From assembly GCF_001659605.2 (NCBI RefSeq), contig NC_035174.2, positions 21,588,027 to 21,652,026 of the forward strand: a stretch of DNA of 64,000 nt, given 5' to 3'. This DNA comes from Manihot esculenta. Taxonomy: Eukaryota; Streptophyta; Magnoliopsida; Malpighiales; Euphorbiaceae. Shown here one piece after another: positions 11,743 to 21,309 of the stretch (position 1 is the stretch's first letter; every line of letters starts with the position of its first letter). The translations under genes were made by a program, and so were the position numbers. The notes beneath the pieces were generated by a model. That model had not been told where the DNA came from, did no database searches, and was given only the letters and a program-made list of their open reading frames with translations.

Positions 11743-12417
11743 TGATTAGATCAGGCAGCAGAGATAGTAAGACCTGGCTGGGCCAGGCAGGCAGAGTGGT
11801 AAGACCTGGCTGGGCCAGGCAGATTAAGGTTGTAAGACCTGGCTAGGCCAGGCATCCTTTGAGTGGGATTGTTGGTGGTCATGTCTGATCCCTGAGATGA
11901 TGTGCTGTAGTGCATTCCATGAGATCATATTTTTCAACTCATGTTTTATCGTTCTGCTCATTGGGCTTGTATAGCTCATCCCTCTCCCCTATCCCCCAGG
12001 TTTGCAGGTTCAGAGTCCAGAGGGAGTCCAGCAGGGTTTGCAAGAAGAAGAGTTATGTAATAGCTAGTGTGGACATGTACATGTAAAGAGATAATGTATA
12101 GTGTGTAGCTTTGTGCTTGACTTATAAGAGTTGTCATCCCTTGTTGTAGCTACATGATCAGTTTATGTATGTTTTCTTTATTGTGATATCTATGAGAAAA
12201 CCAGGCTTAACATTATGAGTAGAGAGATCAGAAATAGTGCATGCACAGGTTAAGCCCTGGGAGGAAAGAAAAGTTTTAATGTTTGACAGAAACTGTATGA
12301 TCATGTATGGGATTTCACAGGTACACAGACAGTATAACAGGCTTACTACGGGTCCCGGCGACCTTAAGTCGATCTGGATACTAGTGCCGGTAGCAGTTCG
12401 ATTTTCGGGCTGTTACA
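11743..12417 (+). repeat. Element C: LTR 3' portion, interrupted by B
   Basis: It begins directly at the outer end of B's LTR and ends ...TTCGGGCTGTTACA, so it is the 3' third of a plus-strand LTR of the same family. It has a minisatellite of three units around AAGACCTGGCTGGGCCAGGCAG (about 11764-11855), a CCCCCAG acceptor-like site (about 11999) and the family-typical GGTCCCGGCG/ACCTTAAG block near the end. The 5' portion should lie beyond B's other end, outside the window. Confidence 0.85.
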
Positions 12418-13250
12418 CCTATCTCCATTTTATCAGACAGAATCTATCTAAGATTCAGATATAGGTTTTGGGAGAAGTTGCATGAAGCTTTAGGTACCAG
12501 ATTGAATTTAGTAAAACTTTTCATCCTTATGTAGATGGCTAGTCAGAAAGAGTAATTGAAGTACTGGAGGATATACTTGGAAGTTGTATAATTGAGTTTG
12601 AAGGTGGTTGGGAGATACATCTTCCTATGATAGAGTTTGCATATAATAACAACTAATAGACCAATATCAAGATGGCTCCTTATATGGTAGAAAATTCAGT
12701 ATCCCATTATGCTGAACAGAACTTAGAAAAGCAAAATTTAAAGGTCTAGAATTAATAAGGCAAAAAAGGAGAAAGTTAAAATAATTAAAAGAAGGCTGAA
12801 AGAAGCAGACAAATAGACAAAAATCTTGTGCAAACATAAAGAGGAAAGATAGAGAATTTATAGTTGGAAATAAAGTGTTTCTCAAGGTTTCTCCATGAAA
12901 GCAAGTGTTGATATTTGGTAAGAAAGGTAAGTCAAGTCCTGGATTTACCTGTCTATATAAGATATTGAACATTTGGATTTCATAGCCTATAGGCTATCTT
13001 TACCACTAGAGTTGAATAGGTTACATAATGTCTTTCATGTACCTATACTAAGAAGATACAAGTTAGATCCTTCGCATGCTATTTCAGCAGAAGCCATTAA
13101 TATACAATCTGATTTGATTTATGAAGAAGAACCGGTGAAAATCCTGGCATGGAAAGTAAAAGAGTTTAGGAATAAGAGAACACCTCTAGTTAAGTTATTG
13201 TGGAGAAATCATAATATGGAAGAAGCTATTGGTCAAATGAAGAGATGATA
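12418..13250 (+). pseudogene. Element D: decayed Ty3/gypsy integrase and C-terminal domain
   Basis: AT-rich degraded pol. Translated pieces match the integrase core and tail of this superfamily in order: FWEKLHEALGTRLN (about 12470), then EVLEDIL-like and IEFAYNN-like pieces with frame breaks and stops, then from 12973 an open stretch with HNVFHVPILRRYKLDPSHAI, IQSDLIYEEEPVKIL and LVKLLWRNHNMEEA. Its base composition and decay are much stronger than in A, B or F, so it is the oldest layer of the left nest. The LTR of C is inserted directly upstream. Confidence 0.82.
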
Positions 13251-13318
13251 AAGCAACAACACTCATAGTTTTTCAAAGCAAGTAGATTTCGAGGATGAAA
13301 ATTCTTAAGAGGGAAAGA

Positions 13319-13934
13319 TTTATTACATTTCAAAACTCTAGGTGGACTAGAGGTACCACTAGACCTAAGTTGAGCTTTTTAACAATTAGTGTAAATGGCT
13401 TTTAGGGGAGGTACTAGCTTAATTTGAGCTACTCAGAGGAGGTACTAGCTTAAACTTTAGCTACTTAGAGGAGGTGCTAGCTTAAACCCGAGCCACTTGG
13501 TACATAATTAACCTATAGATAAAGTGTTTAAGGTTATGGTTAGCGGTACTTCTTATATTTCATATAAAGTTAAACATGTTGAGAAAATAAAAATGAATTG
13601 TAATAATATTTTAATATTTTTAAGTTCTAATAAGAAAATCATAGAAAGATCAAATAAAGAAATGGCTAAAGTAAACAGTGTAAAAAGTAAGTTGCAATAA
13701 GTTACTTTTGGAAGGTGCTTAGAGATTTCCCGACATGCCAACTTGAGGTACTTATCGAATCCGACGTGCTTACCTATAAAATATGGACTTATAAAGTTAA
13801 AAAATATATGTTTAGTAGGTCAATATATGAATATTAAAAGTTTAAAAACTATATTCAAATATGGTTAAAAATTTAGTAGGTTAAAGTATAATTTTGAAAA
13901 GTTAAAAAGCTAAATTCAATCCTAACCCTCCATT
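13319..13934 (+). repeat. Element D: 3' LTR, left part
   Basis: After the pol remnant comes a degraded polypurine tract (aagagggaaaga, about 13306-13317) and then an LTR-like start TTATTACATTTCAAAAC. The LTR boundary is approximate. It contains three tandem 32-bp units beginning GGAGGTACTAGCTTAA (13406-13500). It is cut at 13934/13939 by element E; the TSD TTAAC marks the site. Confidence 0.6.
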
Positions 13935-13939
13935 TTAAC
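13935..13939. repeat. Target-site duplication of element E, left copy
   Basis: TTAAC directly before the LTR start TGATCAAGC. An identical TTAAC follows the other LTR at 20669-20673. Confidence 0.93.
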
Positions 13940-15439
13940 TGATCAAGCATAATTTAGCCACATTTTTATCATAATTATTATTGCTTATTTACACATTTTC
14001 TAGCTTAATTTATGGTTTTTATCTTGTTTTTACAGAAAAGGAAGAATCTGGAAAATGGAAGAAAAAGTGCAGAAAATTTGCAAAAGGATGATTTGCCCAG
14101 TGATTTGCCCAAAAATCTGCTCCAATCACTGCCCAGATCAAGCTAAAACAGATACCCAGAGGCAACAGACAGCAGTGACATGGGCAAGCGATTTGACCAA
14201 GACAATCGAGGATCACTGGCCAAATCACTCGCAGAGGCATAGAGGACTGACTCACAGAGAAGCGATTTGCCCAGTGATTTGCCCAAGAAACTGGTCAAAT
14301 CGCCGGGCAAATCACTTTGACAGCAGAAAATTACAGCAGAGCGGGAAAATGGACAGCAAACAGAAATCCGAATTTTCAGAAGTCCAAATCCAATCCAATC
14401 ACTTCCAGCACTTATCCAAGAGCCACGAAAGAGCTTCTCATCCAAGGAAATCCAATTGCAATTAAATTCAACATCAAAAGAGGAGTCCAACACCAAATCA
14501 AAGAGGGATTTCAAAACCCTAGATGGATAAATTCTGCAACTATAAAAGGAGAGCCTCCAAGCCAGCAATCTTATCTTCTGATCAGCAACTCAACTCGCCA
14601 GAAACTCTCCAGCATCTTCCTTTTTCTTTTCTTTTCATCTTTTGTGTATTTAGTCCACCATGAGTGGCTAAACTCCTTCTTTTCTAGTTGAAGTTGGTGA
14701 ATTTCAGATTTTGTGATGAATTGGGAGATTTAAATCTCCATTGTTAAACTTCTATTTATTTTCAATATTTATGCAATTTGAGCTTTCCATAAATATTACT
14801 TTGCTTTTAGAATCAATAAGGGCCCATTGCTTTTAAATTGCTTAAGTAATATTGTTTGAATGATTTAGGTCCGTAATTGCTTAGGTTGTTCAAATACACA
14901 TTTAATCAAATTGCATAATCTAAACTTGACCACGCGGTTGGCAAGGATAGAATTGGGTTTCTCTAAGTCTTAATGCAGTCAACAGTTGTTCGATGCTACA
15001 ATGCCCCAAGGACGTTCCTTGGCAACTTGTTGATTAGTGTTTGATTAGTGAACGTTTCCTAATCAAACTAGAACTAAGGAGGAATTTGGATTGTGAGAAG
15101 CGTCTTCCACATCCAAAACTAATTTATTGGAATAAATAGGAGAGTTAAAGAATCAATGATCAATTCTAAACAATCTGAAATAAGATCCATACTTCAACTA
15201 GAAGCTTTTCTCTTATTGATTTACTCATCTTTAAATTATTGCTTTCTTTTGTTATTTAGTGTTAATCCATCAACTCAAAACCCCCCTCTTTTAATTATTT
15301 GTTATTTACTTATCTTGGTTATTATTAGGAAGATCTTTAGTGTCAATTCCCTGTGGTTCGACCCTATTGCCACTATCTACAAGTTTATTGTTGATTGTTT
15401 AATAGGTTTATTTTTGACGGCTTCGACAACCGCTTATCA
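13940..15439 (+). repeat. Element E: 5' LTR (Athila/Tat-type, non-autonomous)
   Basis: 1500 bp, TGATCAAGCATAA...CGCTTATCA. It has a TATA box TATAAAAGG (14541-14549). It matches the 3' LTR (19159-20668) almost base for base except for a patch right after the TATA box (14579-14622). It contains several copies of GATTTGCCCA (e.g. 14090-14112, 14263-14285). The ORFs on both strands here repeat exactly in the other LTR and are not genes. Confidence 0.95.
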
Positions 15440-15443
15440 AAAA

Positions 15444-15461
15444 TTGGCGCCGTTGCCGGGG
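15444..15461 (+). promoter_or_regulatory. Element E: primer-binding site, tRNA-Asp type
   Basis: TGGCGCCGTTGCCGGGGA starts four bases after the LTR. This is the primer site known from Athila/Tat elements and is matched to the 3' end of tRNA-Asp. It differs from the tRNA-iMet site of elements B, F and G. Confidence 0.9.
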
Positions 15462-15499
15462 AATTGATTTAAACTAACGTATTTTCCTTTTGTGACCAG

Positions 15500-15577
15500 G
15501 GCTGATCGTAAAGAAGCTCTTCTTTACGATCCAGAAATTGAACGCACTGCCAAGACCTTACAAGCATGGCTACGGTA
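15500..15577 (+). pseudogene. Element E: remnant of gag N-terminus
   Basis: The frame reads ADRKEALLYDPEIERTAKTL, typical of the gag N-terminus of Tat/Athila elements. It then runs into QAWLR and a stop. The next ORF starts at an ATG that overlaps this frame (GC-ATG-G at 15566) in another frame. The junction suggests an internal deletion that removed the capsid domain. Confidence 0.7.
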
Positions 15578-18001
15578 AGTATGTCTTTTCTCTCTTCTCA
15601 AATTTCTGAACTAACCTCTATGGTGAGAAATTATGGTATAGGTCAAGCCCAACAACTTCAACAAGCACATGCATTTGAAGGATTCTACGGACAGCCAAGA
15701 CATAATCCCTACCTTGACACATACAATACAGGACGGGGAGACAATCTGAGCTATGGCTATACAAGGACAGACCACTACCATGACTACCAAAGAGATCTGC
15801 AATACAATCCATGTTGGGGGGACAATTCGAATTATGGCTATGCAAGGGCTGACTACTACCAAAACTATCAAGCCCAAGCAACACCTCAAAACTCCAATAT
15901 GGAACTTGAAGAGATGGTAAGGAAATTGGAAATTTCTGGAAAAATTCTCCAACAGCAAGTAGATCAAGCGGTCAACTCAGTGGACGCATACATATTAAGA
16001 AGAGAGGAAGAGCTTCAAGATCTATGGGACGATGACGAAGGTTCTCAAGAAACAGACCGAGCTGTTGAGTCTGTTGCACAAATCACCACTACACTTGAAT
16101 CTGAACCAGCTACTGCCCAAACAACACTTGTTGAAGCTTCTGCCATCCAAGAGACAGCAACTACTGTCAAAAATTCAGACTTTGCTGCTGTCCAACCTAC
16201 TGCAAATAGAGACAACAGTTGCTGCCCACCTGCTGAAAATTCCACAATTACATCAGCAATTTCTAAACATGCTGTCCAAAAATTAGCAAGTGCTGAATCT
16301 ACCACCATTACATCCCTTGTTGTTGTCCAAACACCAGCAACCTCAGAATTTGACACCACTGAACCAGAAGTTGTTGCATTCGCTGAACCAGCAACATACA
16401 CCACTCAAACAGCTCCTGAACAGCCAGCAAAGAAGCAACAAGTGGGACAAATGGCTTCATCCTTGAGTAAGCTTGAATCACAAGGAAAGCTACCTTCCCA
16501 AACTGAGATAAATCCAAGACAAAATGTTAGCGCCATCACATTAAGGAGTGGAAAGGAGTTGCAAGACAATAGGGCTGAAAAATTGCAAAAACAGGGCATG
16601 GAAGAAATTCTGCCAGAAAGTGATCAGGGCAGTGATTTGCCCAGTTCACTAGTAGAAACTGACCCGATCGCTGGGCAAACTAAGCTGTCCAGCAGTGATT
16701 TGACCAATTCTCCAGAGAAGGCAGGAAGTGATTTGCCCAAATCAACAGACCAGGCAGAATCAAGTCAAAGGCAGAAACAGCAACCTATGGAGAAATTCAA
16801 GGTACCTCCTCCCTTCCCAAAGAGATTTGCAAGGTCCCAAAAGGAGAAAGAAGAAAAAGAGATACTTGAGACACTTCGCAAAGTGGAAATTAACATTCCC
16901 CTACTTGATGCTATCAAACAAATACCAAGGTATGCTAAATTTCTCAAAGAGCTATGCACCAATAGGAGGAAACTTGCTAAACATGAAAAGGTAAGTGTGG
17001 GGGAGTGTGTTTCAGCTGTCATCCAAAGAAAACTACCAGTCAAATGCAAAGATAGAGGAATGTTTGCGGTTTCATGCAAAATAGGCAATGTGGGAATAAA
17101 GAAGGCCATGTGTGACCTTGGAGCTTCAATAAATGTCATGCCTCTTTCTATTTTTAACTTGTTGAATGCAGGTACACTCAAGGGCACCAGCATTATGATC
17201 CAATTGGCTGATCGATCCATTGTCTACCCCAAAGGAGTGCTTGAAGATGTGTTGGTGCAAGTGGACCAACTAGTCTTCCCAGCTGATTTTTATGTGATTG
17301 ACATGGAGGAGGACAAGGGCAACATCACCTCTGATATCTTACTTGGGAGACCATTCTTGAGCACAGCAAGAACAAAAATTGATGTGCATGATGGCACATT
17401 GACCATGGAGTTTGAAGGGGAAATTATAAAATTTAATGTTTATGATGCCATGAAATTCCCCAATGATGTTTCTCCTGTTTATGGCCTTGATATAATTGAT
17501 GATTTAAGTCAAGAAATTTTTGATTTTGATCAAGAAAACTTACTCTATGAAGGTCTTTGCAGGAGAGAAGAAGTGGACAGCAACATCACTGAAACAAAGA
17601 AAACAGCAGACTGCTGTAACTTGCTGGAAGTGAGTGATTTGCCCAGTGATTTGCCCAGAATACCAGAAAATCTGCTCAAATCACAGCTCAAATCAGACAG
17701 TAAGCAGACAAAAAACCAGCAGACAGAGAATGCACCAGATCTGAAACCCTTGCCTAGCCACCTCAAATATGCCTACTTGGGAGCTGGAAATACACTTCCA
17801 GTAATTATTTCCAACCAGCTCAACCAAGAAGAAGAGGAAAAGCTCCTTGATGTATTGAGGAAACACAAAAAGGCAATTGGGTGGACCTTGGAGGACATAA
17901 AAGGCACCTCAAGACCATTCGGTGGAGGCTCAAGACAGGATGCAACACATGGAAAGCATGTGGCAGCTGCTGGTTCAACACTTTCTGCCCCAGCACCGTG
18001 A
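15566..18001 (+). CDS. Element E: gag C-terminal/protease ORF without capsid or RT
   Basis: An 811-aa open frame. Residues 1-120 are Tyr/Asn/Gln-rich with repeated YNPxW- and NYGY-like pieces, followed by a coiled segment. Residues 150-300 are Thr/Ala/Glu-rich and low in complexity. About residue 320 has ITLRSGKELQ, the linker motif usual before the protease of Athila/Tat elements. At 460-640 there is a retropepsin: catalytic CDLGASINVMP near residue 516 and ILLGRPFLSTARTKID near 592. The frame ends just after an RT N-terminal piece (GWTLEDIKG) fused to unrelated sequence. No capsid, RT, RNase H or integrase follows, so the element cannot move by itself. The frame is intact through 2.4 kb, and the peptide SDLPSDLP reflects the GATTTGCCCA DNA repeat. 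The start at 15566 is the first ATG after the primer site. Confidence 0.85.
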   Translation: MATVSMSFLSSQISELTSMVRNYGIGQAQQLQQAHAFEGFYGQPRHNPYLDTYNTGRGDNLSYGYTRTDHYHDYQRDLQYNPCWGDNSNYGYARADYYQNYQAQATPQNSNMELEEMVRKLEISGKILQQQVDQAVNSVDAYILRREEELQDLWDDDEGSQETDRAVESVAQITTTLESEPATAQTTLVEASAIQETATTVKNSDFAAVQPTANRDNSCCPPAENSTITSAISKHAVQKLASAESTTITSLVVVQTPATSEFDTTEPEVVAFAEPATYTTQTAPEQPAKKQQVGQMASSLSKLESQGKLPSQTEINPRQNVSAITLRSGKELQDNRAEKLQKQGMEEILPESDQGSDLPSSLVETDPIAGQTKLSSSDLTNSPEKAGSDLPKSTDQAESSQRQKQQPMEKFKVPPPFPKRFARSQKEKEEKEILETLRKVEINIPLLDAIKQIPRYAKFLKELCTNRRKLAKHEKVSVGECVSAVIQRKLPVKCKDRGMFAVSCKIGNVGIKKAMCDLGASINVMPLSIFNLLNAGTLKGTSIMIQLADRSIVYPKGVLEDVLVQVDQLVFPADFYVIDMEEDKGNITSDILLGRPFLSTARTKIDVHDGTLTMEFEGEIIKFNVYDAMKFPNDVSPVYGLDIIDDLSQEIFDFDQENLLYEGLCRREEVDSNITETKKTADCCNLLEVSDLPSDLPRIPENLLKSQLKSDSKQTKNQQTENAPDLKPLPSHLKYAYLGAGNTLPVIISNQLNQEEEEKLLDVLRKHKKAIGWTLEDIKGTSRPFGGGSRQDATHGKHVAAAGSTLSAPAP

Positions 18002-19158
18002 CAGATAGCGATTTGCCCAGTGATTTGCCCGGTGCTTGCCCAAGTCACTGGTCAAATCACCCCCAGGCCAGGAAATATCTTTCCCTTTTCTCCTTCATTT
18101 TTCTATATGTTTATTCACACATTGAGGACAATATGTGGGATAGGTGTGGGGGTACGAGAGAGTCTTCATTCCATTTTTTTTTATCTTTCCATCTTTTTGA
18201 TTTATTTTTGTTTCTTTTTATTTTCTTTTTGCATTATTCTTACCCCTTTTTGCACACACCAGAAATTTTTTTCACACTCCTGGCACACACACACAGAATT
18301 TTGTAGCTAATTGCTCTACTCAACATAGATAACAAGGTTGAAAGAGTGCCCTTATCTCATGACCCCATTGATTTGCCACCCTTTAAGCCTAAATTGAATC
18401 ATTCACAATATGTTACCTTCACTTAGGGAGTTTTTCTCTTAAATTGAATCCTTAAATTTGCTAAGGTCAAGGGAAATAAAAATACAAATACATGCAAACA
18501 CAAAGTTAGTGTAACTCCCTATGAGCTGATTTGCCCAAATTATCATGAAAAACCAGCACAAAGCACTAATCACAAACTTGTTCCAATGGTCTAAGACTAT
18601 GAACTGAGCCTAATAGCCATTTGGAGAAGTAACTGACTAAGTAACCGGGGGTGTATCACCCATGTACACAATCGCGTAAAAAGGTCAGTAACTTTTTCAA
18701 GCAAATAAGTTTCGATGGTCTAGACTATGAACAGAGCTAATAGCCACTTGAACAAGTGACTAACTGAGTAACCGGGGGTGTATCACCCATGTACACCATC
18801 GCGTAAAAAGGTTAGTGACTTTTTCAGGCAAGGATAAGAATAAGTGCTGCTGAAAATAAAAACAAAAATAAAAAGAAATAGAGAAGAAAAGGGGCAAGTC
18901 ACTCCTAGGGGTTGCATTAAACCTAACATAAAAGAATAAGCATGATTGAATCAAAAACCTTTCCCTTGACCATGGTAGGTGAAAGGAAACAAGGAAAGGA
19001 GAGGATGACCTTAGTGCATGTACTCTATACTGTGATAGTTCAGATTAGGAGTCTAGGGGGGCTGATTAAGTGGTGCTTAGGTTCTAAGGAAAAAGGGACT
19101 TGATTGGCTAAGTTATTTGTTGCTTGAGGACAAGCAAAAAGCTAGGTGTGGGGGTATT
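18002..19158 (+). other. Element E: 3' noncoding part with polypurine tract
   Basis: No gene is seen. After the ORF comes another GATTTGCCCAGTGATTTG copy (18009 on), then a T-rich stretch. A purine run GGTGTGGGGG occurs at 18142-18152 and again at 19145-19154, the latter directly before the 3' LTR and the likely plus-strand primer. A 129-bp-period direct repeat lies between (separate entry). Small ORFs are T-rich low-complexity translations. Confidence 0.75.
18588..18831 (+). repeat. Element E: two-copy direct repeat, period 129 bp
   Basis: Copies start at GGTCTAAGACTATGAAC (18588) and GGTCTAGACTATGAAC (18717). Each contains a GTAACCGGGGG stretch and a short hairpin GGGTG-TAT-CACCC, and ends with CGCGTAAAAAGGT and a TTTTTCA-GCAA block. 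The copies differ at several bases. Confidence 0.85.
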
Positions 19159-20668
19159 TGATCAAGCATAATTTAGCCACATTTTTATCATAATTATTAT
19201 TGCTTATTTACACATTTTCTAGCTTAATTTATGGTTTTTATCTTGTTTTTACAGAAAAGGAAGAATCTGGAAAATGGAAGAAAAAGTGCAGAAAATTTGC
19301 AAAAGGATGATTTGCCCAGTGATTTGCCCAAAAATCTGCTCCAATCACTGCCCAGATCAAGCTAAAACAGATACCCAGAGACAACAGACAGCAGTGACAT
19401 GGGCAAGCGATTTGACCAAGACAATCGAGGATCACTGGCCAAATCACTCGCAGAGGCATAGAGGACTGACTCACAGAGAAGCGATTTGCCCAGTGATTTG
19501 CCCAAGAAACTGGTCAAATCGCCGGGCAAATCACTTTGACAGCAGAAAATTACAGCAGAGCGGGAAAATGGACAGCAAACAGAAATCCGAATTTTCAGAA
19601 GTCCAAATCCAATCCAATCACTTCCAGCACTTATCCAAGAGCCACGAAAGAGCTTCTCATCCAAGGAAATCCAATTGCAATTAAATTCAACATCAAAAGA
19701 GGAGTCCAACACCAAATCAAAGAGGGATTTCAAAACCCTAGATGGATAAAATTCTGCAACTATAAAAGGAGAGCCTCCAAGCCAGCAATCTTATCTTCGG
19801 ATCAGCTACTTAGCATCTCTCCCTCTTGGCAGAACTGCAGTTTCTTCCCTTTTTCTTTTCTTTTCATCTTTTGTGTATTTAGTCCACCATGAGTGGCTAA
19901 ACTCCTTCTTTTCTAGTTGAAGTTGGTGAATTTCAGATTTTGTGATGAATTGGGAGATTTAAATCTCCATTGTTAAACTTCTATTTATTTTCAATATTTA
20001 TGCAATTTGAGCTTTCCATAAATATTACTTTGCTTTTAGAATCAATAAGGGCCCATTGCTTTTAAATTGCTTAAGTAATATTGTTTGAATGATTTAGGTC
20101 CGTAATTGCTTAGGTTGTTCAAATACACATTTAATCAAATTGCATAATCTAAACTTGACCACGCGGTTGGCAAGGATAGAATTGGGTTTCTCTAAGTCTT
20201 AATGCAGTCAACAGTTGTTCGATGCTACAATGCCCCAAGGACGTTCCTTGGCAACTTGTTGATTAGTGTTTGATTAGTGAACGTTTCCTAATCAAACTAG
20301 AACTAAGGAGGAATTTGGATTGTGAGAAGCGTCTTCCACATCCAAAACTAATTTATTGGAATAAATAGGAGAGTTAAAGAATCAATGATCAATTCTAAAC
20401 AATCTGAAATAAGATCCATACTTCAACTAGAAGCTTTTCTCTTATTGATTTACTCATCTTTAAATTATTGCTTTCTTTTGTTATTTAGTGTTAATCCATC
20501 AACTCAAAACCCTCCTCTTTTAATTATTTGTTATTTACTTATCTTGGTTATTATTAGGAAGATCTTTAGTGTCAATTCCCTGTGGTTCGACCCTATTGCC
20601 ACTATCTACAAGTTTATTGTTGATTGTTTAATAGGTTTATTTTTGACGGCTTCGACTACCGCCTATCA
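19159..20668 (+). repeat. Element E: 3' LTR
   Basis: 1510 bp, TGATCAAGCATAA...CGCCTATCA, the match of 13940-15439. Its TATA box is at 19761-19769. It differs from the 5' LTR mainly in the patch 19799-19849 and a few single bases. It is followed by the TSD TTAAC at 20669-20673. Confidence 0.95.
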
Positions 20669-21180
20669 TTAACTCACCCCTTCATCCTAGTCATCTATAT
20701 GTCCCTTAAGGAAATAAAAAAAGGTGAATAAGTAAAAAAAAGTTGTCTTCTTTGTCCTTTAGTCATCGCCGAATTTCATCCACGAAAGAACTAAAGGAGT
20801 GCTTTAATTTCTTCCACCAAATCTGAGCTAATTTATCATAAAATTAAAAGTTTTCTTGAACCAAAATATTTTCTAAGACAAAGAACAAGTAGAAGATCCA
20901 AAGATTGAAAGAAGAAAAAATTAGGGTTCTAAGTTGTTAAAACTTGAAAATCAAAGGTAATTGAAGAAAGTGTAGGAAATAAAGGAATTGCAAGAAAGTT
21001 TTGGTGATTGCATAATTTTATATTTTTCTTTGATTTTTCCATGAGTATGCTTTGTTAGGGCTTGATATTGGTTATTAAAAATGTTGCTTTGGATGTGTAA
21101 ATATATTAAATGCATATTGAAATGATTAAAATAAAAAAAGATTCTAACAGCCTTACTCGGTCTGCATCTAGACAAGTTAT
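20669..21180 (+). repeat. TSD of E, then element D LTR, right part
   Basis: TTAAC (20669-20673) is the second target repeat. The sequence beyond continues the interrupted LTR of element D: a U5-like stretch with GGGTTCTAAGTTG and AAATCAAAGGTAATTG, which resembles the donor-like region of the family LTRs. The end of the D LTR is not clear; about 21180 is a guess. Nothing else is recognisable between 21180 and 21310. Confidence 0.5.
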
Positions 21181-21309
21181 ATTATATATCTATTAGGATA
21201 ATATAACCGCTTAAGTGATGAAAAAGTAATTATATATAATATAATATCCTAGATTATTTTATCATATTAGACTTTTTACATGGTCTAAAATTTATTTATT
21301 TTTTAGTAG

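Noticed and set aside
14019..14691. ORFs in both directions at 14019-14691 with twins at 19238-19892
   Set aside because: Both sets lie in the two LTRs of element E; the duplication of the ORFs is the duplication of the LTR.
13940..20668. Element E as a full Athila/Tat element
   Set aside because: LTRs and primer site fit, but the frame stops just after the RT N-terminal piece and no RT, RNase H or integrase motif follows before the 3' LTR.
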